The position numbers and the translations under genes are program-made. Positions 25,516 through 32,855 of a stretch of DNA of 64,000 nt are shown piece after piece. A model generated the notes under the pieces. The model was not told the origin of the DNA. It did not search any database and saw only the letters and a list, made by a program, of their open reading frames with translations. Each line of letters begins with the position of its first letter. Positions within the stretch are counted from its first letter, which is position 1. The stretch is taken from positions 992,001 to 1,056,000 of the forward strand of contig CAVYVA010000002.1 in NCBI GenBank assembly GCA_963771835.1. Reading direction: 5' to 3'. Origin of the DNA: CAVQCJ01 sp963771835. GTDB taxonomy: Bacteria; Actinomycetota; Actinomycetes; Prado026.

Positions 25516-26289
25516 GTGGACGGCATGGGCAACCCGCGGGTGACGTGGGCGGCGGGCACGGCCGGCGGCGCGGTCGCTGCCTGGCGGGCCGCGCAGTCCG
25601 GTGTCGGGCCCGGTGAGCTGGCGTACCGACGCGACCTGGCCCGGTACGAGCGCACGGTCGGACGGCTGCGCACGCGCGCCTTCGTGGCAGCGGTCGCCGC
25701 GGTCGCGACGGCCGTCGCGGCGATCGGTGGGCCGCCCTGGTGGCTGTGCGTCACCGCGGTCTCGCTCTGGTACGGGGTGACGGGCTGCGTCCGGCTGCGG
25801 CGCACGCGGCCGCCGCAGCGGTCGGGGTACCCCACGCAGTGGTCGCCGGCGCTGACGACCCGCGCGGCCAGGGGCAGCATCGGGGCCGAGGTGGCCGAAC
25901 GGCTGGCGGTCGCCGAGGCGAACCTGGGCCGGGTGGTCCCGGCGGTCGAGCGGCTCTACCCGCCGGCCGGAGCCGAGCTGTCCCGAGCGGTGGACGAGGC
26001 GGCGCCGCTGCTGCACCAGCAGGTCGAACGGCTGGCCGTGCTGGACCGGGTGACCCGCGAGATGGGTCCCGGTCCGGCGAGCACGGCGGCCCGGGAGGCG
26101 GCGGTGTCGGTGACCGCGCGGCTGCAGGCCGGCGTCGAGGCGTACGAGGGGCTGCTCGCGGCCGCCGCCGAGCTGCTGGGCGCGCCGGACCTGGGCCGCA
26201 GCGCCGGAGAGCTGCTGGACCCGGCGGTGCAGGGGATGCAGGCGTACACGCACGGGCTTGGCGCAGCCGGCTCGTCCGGGACGAGCTGA
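25516..26289 (+). CDS. Hypothetical membrane protein with two transmembrane segments
   Basis: A 257-residue protein not assigned to a family. A short N-terminal region is followed by two adjacent membrane helices (about residues 55-93: AFVAAVAAVATAVAAIGG and WWLCVTAVSLWYGVTG). A long helical, Ala/Glu/Leu-rich C-terminal half (about 115-245) has coiled-coil potential. The architecture is reminiscent of actinobacterial phage-shock accessory proteins, but no pspA is nearby and I do not make that call. The GTG start at 25516 faces the divergent hydrolase gene, leaving 112 bp for both promoters. Confidence 0.7.
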   Translation: MDGMGNPRVTWAAGTAGGAVAAWRAAQSGVGPGELAYRRDLARYERTVGRLRTRAFVAAVAAVATAVAAIGGPPWWLCVTAVSLWYGVTGCVRLRRTRPPQRSGYPTQWSPALTTRAARGSIGAEVAERLAVAEANLGRVVPAVERLYPPAGAELSRAVDEAAPLLHQQVERLAVLDRVTREMGPGPASTAAREAAVSVTARLQAGVEAYEGLLAAAAELLGAPDLGRSAGELLDPAVQGMQAYTHGLGAAGSSGTS

Positions 26290-26423
26290 CGCTTCCTTCA
26301 GACCCAGGTCGGTGACGACTCGGCGTCAGGTGCGCCCGGATTCCAGACGACGCCAACCGGTAGTTGGAGCACGCGTTCGGCCATGCCCAGACCCTGCCGC
26401 AGTCGCCATCGGCGAGCGCACCC

Positions 26424-26439
26424 AATGCCGGATCAGCGC
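26424..26439 (+). repeat. 16-bp direct repeat, copy 1 (downstream side of a lipoprotein gene)
   Basis: AATGCCGGATCAGCGC, identical to 27356-27371. Extending 6 bases leftward (GCACNN) gives 20 of 22 identities. Both copies are followed, after different spacing, by CTTTCGGTGCG or ACTTCGGTGCG. The pair brackets the lipoprotein gene at 26490-27287. Confidence 0.6.
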
Positions 26440-26489
26440 CCGCGCCTTTCGGTGCGGCAGGCCATGGCGCGCTATCCGATTGGCGGTCG

Positions 26490-27287
26490 CTAGAGGCCAG
26501 GCAGTCGAATGCAGTCAGCGTCAAGGGGAAGCCGTACACCTGGGCTTGGCCGAGCGCAGACAGGGCCTACCGGCGCGGGTACCAGGTGGTTCCAGTCAGT
26601 GGAGGTGATGTCACTGGTGATGACCGTCGTCGGCCCGGTCGCGCAGTGACTGTCATACGGTCGCATTGCGAGGACGATCATGGTGTCGTTTATCGTCCAG
26701 GAGCCGGAAAGTGCCCCGCAGGGCGGCACTGTTGCTCGGACGGACGTCGCAGTGGCCCGGGTCCACTTTGTTGACCAGTAGCGGTGGGCTGGGCCGATCG
26801 TCGGCTTGGTCCAGTTCCGGCAGATCGGATGTGAGCCGATGTAGATCGCGGCCGTGCCGCTGGTCGCATCGACGATGACCGCGTCGGACTGCGAGCCGGC
26901 CCGGGTCGGGGAAGAACTGCCCTGGAGCATGGGGCAGGACGGCTGCGGCTCGATTGTGCGGTAGACCACGACCCAGCCGAGTGTGCCCGGGCGCGGCAGC
27001 CGCCCAGGCGGAGATGAGTCGGTGGCGGTGGCTTTCCAGGTCACGTGAGCAAGCACCGGTGGGTCATACCCGGTGACCTGGGCGGTCTGCCGCGCAAGCA
27101 CCTGCAGGGCCTGGCTGGACGGAATCGGCGAGGCAGTTCCGGGGCCTACCGGTACGGCGTGCAGGGCTCCACCGTCCAGGTCGATCACCGAGGCGGTGCT
27201 GGATGGGGACCGGTCCGCGACTTCTGGCGATCCGGTGCACGCCGCCAGTACAAGGGCAGCGCCGGCCGCGGCCGCCAGACGCCTCAT
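26490..27287 (-). CDS. Hypothetical lipoprotein
   Basis: A 265-residue putative lipoprotein of unknown function. The ATG at 27287 gives MRRLAAAAGAALVLAAC, a compact signal peptide with the lipobox LAAC (Cys17) followed by a Ser/Pro-rich linker. The longer frame to 27455 adds 56 residues ahead of a perfect signal and is rejected. Four Cys occur in the mature part. No domain was recognised. Codon use is less GC3-biased than in the core genes, in keeping with the accessory look of 26.3-29.1 kb. It is flanked by 16-bp direct repeats. Confidence 0.68.
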   Translation of the reverse strand: MRRLAAAAGAALVLAACTGSPEVADRSPSSTASVIDLDGGALHAVPVGPGTASPIPSSQALQVLARQTAQVTGYDPPVLAHVTWKATATDSSPPGRLPRPGTLGWVVVYRTIEPQPSCPMLQGSSSPTRAGSQSDAVIVDATSGTAAIYIGSHPICRNWTKPTIGPAHRYWSTKWTRATATSVRATVPPCGALSGSWTINDTMIVLAMRPYDSHCATGPTTVITSDITSTDWNHLVPAPVGPVCARPSPGVRLPLDADCIRLPGL

Positions 27288-27750
27288 GGGCCTGCGACGC
27301 AGGCCGGACAGCCTGGGTTCCTGAGAAGGTCTCGACAGGTCCTGCACCAGCACAGAATGCCGGATCAGCGCTGGGGCCGTGTGAACAGAACGGCACTTCG
27401 GTGCGCGGGTCCTAGATGGCCCAGTCGGGCTTGGTGGCGTCTGGGAACGCCTCACGTCCCCAGTCGCAGAGGTAGGCGACCAGGGCCTGCAGGGCGCGGC
27501 AGGTCCTGTCGGGCGTCACAGGCGCCGATGAGGGCGGCGAGCCGATCCAAGCCGCGTTGCTCTTAGACCTGGCCGTGCATGCCCTCGGATGGACGAGACC
27601 TCTGACGCGAGTTCTCGGAGGGGGTTGAAGGGAACCGCCGAGTCCCCGTAAGGGTCCACCGCTGCGGGCGCCGCCGGTTCTGTTGGGCAGTCGACTTCAC
27701 AAACCGGCGATTGATGTGCCTAGGGACGGTGGCGGCGGAATACGTGTAGG
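27288..27750. other. 463-bp stretch without an intact gene; possible gene remnant near its left end
   Basis: It contains the second 16-bp repeat and, on the minus strand ending in TAG at 27412, a short coding-like tail (CRALQALVAYLCDWGREAF followed by PDATKPDWAI). That tail can be joined by a frame change to LDRLAALIGACDAR upstream. This suggests the C-terminus of a decayed small gene. The remainder shows no start with a ribosome site and no recognisable product. Confidence 0.35.
27356..27371 (+). repeat. 16-bp direct repeat, copy 2 (upstream side of a lipoprotein gene)
   Basis: Identical to 26424-26439 and in the same orientation, 932 bp away. It is followed at 27392-27406 by GGCACTTCGGTGC, a small hairpin with a TTCG loop. 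A related hairpin (GCACCTCGGTGC) occurs near 28338. Confidence 0.6.
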
Positions 27751-28146
27751 TCACCCGACCTCTCCCGGGGCCTCCACGTCGACGACGAAGTTGGGCTCAT
27801 CGACCTGCGCGGCCGTGTAAGGCCCGGATCGCATGGGTTCCCCGCTGCAAGGATCGAAGACCTTCACTTGGTATTGGGCGGCATCGTGCACGGCAAGCTT
27901 CGATTCGAACACGTTGCCGTCAGTCTCTGTCTTGAGGAGGAGCAGGCCGCTTCCGACGGTCTTGCCGTTCTCGTCAACGACGATCGCGCGGACGATCGTC
28001 CCAGAGCAGGGATTCGCGCCGCTGAAGTGAAGGGTCACATCGATCGCCCGTTGACCGATCGTCCGTTGCGTGTTGTGGCATCCGGTGAGGAGCAGCGTCG
28101 TCAACCCAACCACCACCGGAACCAGACACTTGTCTGCCCAGCGCAT
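27751..28146 (-). CDS. Small hypothetical lipoprotein
   Basis: A 131-residue protein. The ATG at 28146 follows AAGGAA at good spacing and gives MRWADKCLVPVVVGLTTLLL followed by TGC, a signal peptide with lipobox LTGC. The mature part (about 105 residues) looks like a small beta-rich domain with two Cys (NPCSGTIVRA, DPCSGEPM) that could form a disulfide. The spaced 'PCSG' pair is the only motif visible. The longer frame from 28185 adds 13 charged residues without benefit. Function unknown. Confidence 0.68.
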   Translation of the reverse strand: MRWADKCLVPVVVGLTTLLLTGCHNTQRTIGQRAIDVTLHFSGANPCSGTIVRAIVVDENGKTVGSGLLLLKTETDGNVFESKLAVHDAAQYQVKVFDPCSGEPMRSGPYTAAQVDEPNFVVDVEAPGEVG

Positions 28147-28513
28147 CGCCCATTCCTTGAGCTCGTTGGGAACCGGCGAGACCAACCCGCCTCGCTAGGA
28201 GCCTCATCGACACCTGCCGCGTTGGCCTGTATACCCGGCGAATTCGAAGCCCGCGCTAGGCACCCGTAGCAAGTCCTCGCCGATGCCCGATGCCAGGAGA
28301 GTCTCGCGGCTCGTCGCCGCGGACCGCCCGCGAACGGCACCTCGGTGCGGCCCGCTCGCCGCCAGACTGGTACGGGAAGACATCGTCGCGTCGCAGTAAC
28401 CCTGGACTTGCGGGCGACCCCCTAGTTCATGACCTGAGGACGCGCCTTCCAGCCGTCGACCCCTGGGACCGACTGTCTGGTGCTCAGTAAGCCAGAAGCT
28501 GGTGCCTTGCCGC
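28147..28513. other. 367-bp gene-free stretch between two lipoprotein genes
   Basis: Frames here lack codon bias and ribosome sites. A GCAC-CTCG-GTGC hairpin near 28338 resembles the one next to the repeat at 27356. Nothing else is recognised. Confidence 0.4.
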
Positions 28514-29123
28514 TCAGTCGGGAAACTGCATCGACGCGAGGATGGCCAGGAACGTCGACTGGTCCACCGGGTCGGTCGCCGTGTGCACGGCTGGGTCGCG
28601 GAACCCGAACTGGTAGCCGACACCGTTGTGGACCGCTGCGGCGAGGTTGATGAGGATTCCGCAGTTGTAGGCGAGCAGAGTCCCCGGGCCGCCGCCGACG
28701 GTGATCGGAACCGACTTCTCCGGCTTGGCTGGACATGTGTCGCCGTGGTCGCGGGTGTTTGTAGCGATCATCGAGGCCGTGAATGCCGCGAGCTTCTGTG
28801 TCGACGGCGCGGAGAGCGCCCATGAGCTCGCGGACGCCGGACTGGTCAACTGGTCGACTTCGGGAGATTCGGCAGAGAGCTTCGCCTTCCCGTCCCATGC
28901 CTTCTGAGCCTGGACCGCGGCCCAACCCGCAGGAAGGCTCACGGTGTACCCGTACGTCTCGGAGGCGAACGTTGTAGGACCGGATGCGGCCGTCTGTGAC
29001 GCACCTGCTGACGGTGACGTCGCGCTCGCGCGGGGCGACGATGAGACCGGATCGGTTCCAGTGCACGACGTGGTGAGAATGGTCGCGGCAAAGAAGCGAT
29101 CCGCAGCCGATGACCTTGGCCAT
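28514..29123 (-). pseudogene. Secreted lipoprotein gene with a single-base insertion in its signal peptide
   Basis: The ATG at 29123 has GGGAG 5 nt upstream and reads MAKVIGCGSLL. Removing one base of the AAA run at 29090-29092 (T on the coding strand) joins this to AATILTTSCTGTDP, a complete lipoprotein signal with Cys20. The mature domain continues in frame to 28514 (YGYTVSLPAGWAAVQAQKAW ... FLAILASMQFPD). That resembles small exported actinobacterial proteins with a 'GYxVxLPxGW' opening, of unknown function. The span is 610 bp, one more than a multiple of three. Without the correction no start with a signal peptide exists. It could be a sequence error or a real lesion. Confidence 0.65.
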
Positions 29124-29305
29124 TGCGGCTCCCGGGAGGCGGCCCCCCACCTGAGCCTGCACGCTACTGCGCCGTCCGGGCAGGGGGGGAAGGGATCGGT
29201 ACCGACCGCACGGCAAGGCCCCACGGCCCAGCCTCCGGGCGCACCTGAACGCCCACGCCCTGGATGTCTACGCGGCTACCTGGCCTGGCGTGCCAGTCGG
29301 CAGTG

Positions 29306-30502
29306 TCACCGCAAGGCCAGTGTCAGCGCTTCGACCGCGAGCAGCGGCGCGACGTTGGAAGCGACCGCAGCGCGGCAGGCGAAGATCGCGTCCACCCGCT
29401 GCAGGGTCCGCTCGGGTGTGCTGGCTCGGGCCACGGTGTCGATCTCGCGGAACACGTCGACGTTGGCGATCCCGACCGGTGCGTCGAGCTGCTGCACGAG
29501 GACGTCCCGGTAGAAGCCCACGAGGTCGAGCAGCGCGAGGTCGAGGATGTCGCGCTGGGTGCGGGTCGCCCGGCGCTTGTGCTGCTTCTCCAGGTCTTTG
29601 AGCTGCGACCGGCCCTGCGCGTCCAGCCCTCGGCTGGAGCCCTGCCCGAGCGCCAGCGCCATGGCGTCGGTCTCCGCGGCGTCGCGGCCGGCGGTCGCGG
29701 CCTCGGCCTCCTCGTCCGCAGCGTCGACCAGGTTCGCAGCGGCGACCAGGCACGCGCCGACGTCGGCCAGCGCGGCCGGGATGCGCAGCACCTCGGCGCG
29801 GCGCAGCCGGCTGCCCTCGTCGAGCGCGAGCCGACGGGCCCGCCCGACGTGCGACTGGGCCGCCCGCGCCGCGAACGCGGCCGTCGCCGGGTCGACCCCG
29901 TCCCGGCGGACCAGCACGTCGGCGACCGCGTCGACCGGGGGCGTGACCAGGCCGATCGGACGGCAGCGCGAACGTATGGTCGGCAGGACGTCCTCGAGCG
30001 ACGGCGCGCACAGGATCCACACGGTGCGCGGGGCCGGCTCCTCGATTGCCTTGAGCAGGGCGTTCGCCGGCCGCCAGGCGAGGTCGGGTCCCTCGAGCCG
30101 GTCCGCGTCCTCGACCACGACGACCTGCCACCGCCCGGACGCCGGGGACAGCACGGCGTTGCGGACGAGGTGCCGGATCTCGTCGGTGAGGTGGTGCAGC
30201 CCGGGCGGCCGGACCACCTCGACGTCGGGATGGGTGCCCTCCAGCGTCGTGCGGCACGCGTGGCAGTGCCCGCAGCCTGGCTCGGAGCCGGTGTTGGTGC
30301 ACTGCAGGGCAGCGGCGAACGACAGCGCAGCGGTGCTGCGACCCGAGCCCGGCGGTCCGGTGAAGACCCACGCATGCGTCATGCCGACGCCCGGACCGGT
30401 GCCGGCGACCACCTCGCGGGCCGAGACGGCGGCGGCGCGCAGCTGGTCGACGACGCGGGTCTGTCCGACCAGGTCGGCCCACACACCGGGCGCAGTCGCC
30501 AT
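29306..30502 (-). CDS. holB: DNA polymerase III delta-prime subunit
   Basis: A 398-residue clamp-loader subunit. The AAA+ domain has the degenerate P-loop GPPGSGRST, with Arg in place of the Walker Lys as expected for delta-prime, which does not hydrolyse ATP. The zinc module reads CGHCHACR and SRC-type sensor RSRCRPI. A helical collar domain follows (about 230-390). The ATG at 30502 lies 2 bp after the tmk stop, giving the conserved actinobacterial tmk-holB pair. Upstream in-frame extension through tmk is rejected. Confidence 0.93.
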   Translation of the reverse strand: MATAPGVWADLVGQTRVVDQLRAAAVSAREVVAGTGPGVGMTHAWVFTGPPGSGRSTAALSFAAALQCTNTGSEPGCGHCHACRTTLEGTHPDVEVVRPPGLHHLTDEIRHLVRNAVLSPASGRWQVVVVEDADRLEGPDLAWRPANALLKAIEEPAPRTVWILCAPSLEDVLPTIRSRCRPIGLVTPPVDAVADVLVRRDGVDPATAAFAARAAQSHVGRARRLALDEGSRLRRAEVLRIPAALADVGACLVAAANLVDAADEEAEAATAGRDAAETDAMALALGQGSSRGLDAQGRSQLKDLEKQHKRRATRTQRDILDLALLDLVGFYRDVLVQQLDAPVGIANVDVFREIDTVARASTPERTLQRVDAIFACRAAVASNVAPLLAVEALTLALR

Positions 30503-30504
30503 CG

Positions 30505-31122
30505 TTACTGCACCACCTGGATGCTCAGCCGGGCCAGGACCGCCGCCGCGACCTCGGCCTGCACCTGCTCCGGCGGCGCGGAGCCGTCGAGCACGACGTA
30601 GCGCTCCGGGTCCTGCGCAGCGAGCTCGAGGAACTTGGCCCGCACCCGGCGGTGGAACTCCAGCGGCTCGACCTCGAGCCGGTCCGGTTCGCCGGCCCGG
30701 CGCAGGCCCTCCTCCGGGTCCAGGTCGAGCAGCACGGTCAGGTCGGGCAGCAGGCCGCCGGTCGCCCACGCGTTGACCTGCGCGACCGCGTCGTAGTCCA
30801 GCGGCCGGCCGGCCCCCTGATAGGCCAGGGACGAGTCGACGTACCGGTCGGTCAGGACGATCGCGCCCCTGGCCAGCGCCGGGCGTACCACCGACTCGAC
30901 GTGCTCGGCCCGGTCCGCGGCGTACAGCAGCGCCTCGGCCTTGGCCGACAGCCCGGTGCTCGCGTGCCCGAGCACGAGCCTGCGGACGTCCGGCCCGATC
31001 CTGGTGTCCCCCGGCTCGTGGGTCTCGACGACTTCGTGGTCACGGGCGCGCAGCAGCGCGGCGAGCGCCGCCACCTGGGTGGACTTGCCGGCGCCCTCGC
31101 CGCCCTCGAACGCCACGAACAT
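30505..31122 (-). CDS. tmk: Thymidylate kinase
   Basis: A 205-residue P-loop kinase (dTMP to dTDP). It has FVAFEGGEGAGKST at the N-terminus, the DR motif with the family-typical LTDRYVDSSLAYQG (about 90-103) and the LID-region RAGEPDRLE. The ATG at 31122 is chosen because the P-loop domain begins there; the longer frame would add 39 Arg-rich residues with no family counterpart. It is followed 2 bp later by holB. Confidence 0.94.
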   Translation of the reverse strand: MFVAFEGGEGAGKSTQVAALAALLRARDHEVVETHEPGDTRIGPDVRRLVLGHASTGLSAKAEALLYAADRAEHVESVVRPALARGAIVLTDRYVDSSLAYQGAGRPLDYDAVAQVNAWATGGLLPDLTVLLDLDPEEGLRRAGEPDRLEVEPLEFHRRVRAKFLELAAQDPERYVVLDGSAPPEQVQAEVAAAVLARLSIQVVQ

Positions 31123-31253
31123 GCCCGCACCATATCCGCGGGGACCGTCGGCCCGGACCCGCCGTCTCCTGTCGTCGCGGCCGCGTCCGGGGCTTTCTGG
31201 AGGTACCCTCCACGGCGGCGGCCGGAGGGGCCTTGCCACGACCGGGGGGACGC

Positions 31254-32843
31254 ATGACCAGGAAGCGGTTCACCAGGCGGACCCTGCTTCGCGGCGCCGT
31301 CGTCACCACGGCCGGGGCCGGCATCGCGACCGTGCTGCCCGGGACGGCGCGCGCCGACGGCGCGAGACCCACGGCTGGTCCGGGGGTCGACCCGGGGGGC
31401 GCCGACGCGCCGGCCGAGCTCGGCGCCTCGCTGGCCGAAGCGCAGCGCGCACTCACCGCGCCGCCGGTGGAGCTCACGCTCCCTGCAGCGCCCGCCCCGG
31501 CGGTGCCGGTCACCGCCGCACTTCCGTACAAGAACTTCCTGCGGTACGACTTCGAGCTGCGCGTGCTGCCGCCGGAGCTGCAGGCCTACGCGCTGACGAC
31601 ACCCGCGCCGCTGGGCTACGGCGTCGTCGACTCCGCCGGGGTGCGCATGGTCGACCTAGGCGGCAAGCTCTGGAACCATCCGGCGGCCCAGGCTCAGTAC
31701 GGCATGGCACTGCTCGAGAGCTACCGCCTGACCAAGGACCGGCGGTTCCTCGACCTGGCCCTCAGGCAGGCCCTGCGTCTCATCGGCCGCGCCCACGCCT
31801 ACGGCGGAGGGCTGTTCCACCCCTACGACTTCCTCTACTCCCCGCACTCCACCGCGAACCGGGTGCCGCCCTGGTACTCAGGGATCGCCCAGGGGCAGGT
31901 GCTGGACTTCTTCACCCGCCTGCACGCGGTCACCGGTGACGGGGGCCACCAGGCCGAGGCCGACGGCACCTTCCGGAGCTTCCTGGTGCCACAGGCCGCC
32001 GGCAAGCCGTGGGTCACCTGGGTCCAGGGTGGGCACGTCTGGCTGGACGAGTACCCGCGTACGGACATCGCGCTCGGGGACCGTACGTACAACGGCCACA
32101 ACTTCGCGTCGTTCGGGCTCTACCAGTACTACCAGGCGACCAAGGACGAGAGGGCCCGACAGCTGGTCCAGGGAGCGTTCGCGACCTCGCGCGCGGTCGC
32201 GCCGCAGGTACGCAACCCCGGCTGGCGCAGCGCGTACTGCCTGCTGGACCGGCACGACTCCAGGGCCTACCACACGACCCATGCGTTGCAGCACCTCCTG
32301 ATCTCCACGATCACCGGCGACTCCACTTTCGCCGCCGCAGCGGACCTGTTCCATGCGGACTTCCCGGACCCGCGGGCGGCCGGCACCGTCATCCTCGAGA
32401 AGGGCACCCACCCGGCCTACATCTTCGACTCGCTCGGGCGGGTGCCGGCGAGCCGGCTGCTGCCCGTGGCCACGGTCACATCGGCGCCGTGCGGGACCCG
32501 GACGAAGATCGCGAACCGGACGGGCCTGTGGTACCAGATCACCGCGGGGACGCTGACCGGCTACTGGGTCCAGGAGTCGCCGGGCTGGACATTCCTGCGG
32601 GGCAAGTTCATCCCCATGCCGTACCTCCCGTACCGGACCGGGACCGTCACCTCGGCGGTAGCCACGGCCGTGCAACCGGCCCCCGCCCCCGGCCAGCCGC
32701 TGCCCACCAAGCCGGTCGCCCTCGACAAGGGCAGCCAGGTGCTGGTCGACCAGCGCGCACTGATCGACGCCGTCGAGTACCTCGAGCTGGCCGACCCGAC
32801 GAACGCAGGTTGGTGGATCCCCGCCGCGGTCGTCGCCTTCTGA
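31254..32843 (+). CDS. Tat-exported D-glucuronyl C5-epimerase-domain protein
   Basis: A 529-residue protein. The ATG at 31254 has GGGGGA just upstream and opens with a twin-arginine signal (KRFTRRTLLRGAVVTTAGAG, then ATVLPGTARA). The mature part matches the C-terminal domain of heparosan glucuronyl C5-epimerases: KNFLRYDFELRVLPPE, WNHPAAQAQYGMALLESYRL, VPPWYSGIAQGQVLDFFTRL, WLDEYP, YNGHNFASFGLYQYYQAT and GWRSAYCLLDRHDSRAYHT. The N-terminal beta domain of animal enzymes is absent. About 130 C-terminal residues are extra. A role in modifying an uronic-acid polymer at the cell surface is inferred. It interrupts the usual tmk-topA neighbourhood. Confidence 0.82.
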   Translation: MTRKRFTRRTLLRGAVVTTAGAGIATVLPGTARADGARPTAGPGVDPGGADAPAELGASLAEAQRALTAPPVELTLPAAPAPAVPVTAALPYKNFLRYDFELRVLPPELQAYALTTPAPLGYGVVDSAGVRMVDLGGKLWNHPAAQAQYGMALLESYRLTKDRRFLDLALRQALRLIGRAHAYGGGLFHPYDFLYSPHSTANRVPPWYSGIAQGQVLDFFTRLHAVTGDGGHQAEADGTFRSFLVPQAAGKPWVTWVQGGHVWLDEYPRTDIALGDRTYNGHNFASFGLYQYYQATKDERARQLVQGAFATSRAVAPQVRNPGWRSAYCLLDRHDSRAYHTTHALQHLLISTITGDSTFAAAADLFHADFPDPRAAGTVILEKGTHPAYIFDSLGRVPASRLLPVATVTSAPCGTRTKIANRTGLWYQITAGTLTGYWVQESPGWTFLRGKFIPMPYLPYRTGTVTSAVATAVQPAPAPGQPLPTKPVALDKGSQVLVDQRALIDAVEYLELADPTNAGWWIPAAVVAF

Positions 32844-32855
32844 CCGGCGCGCAGC

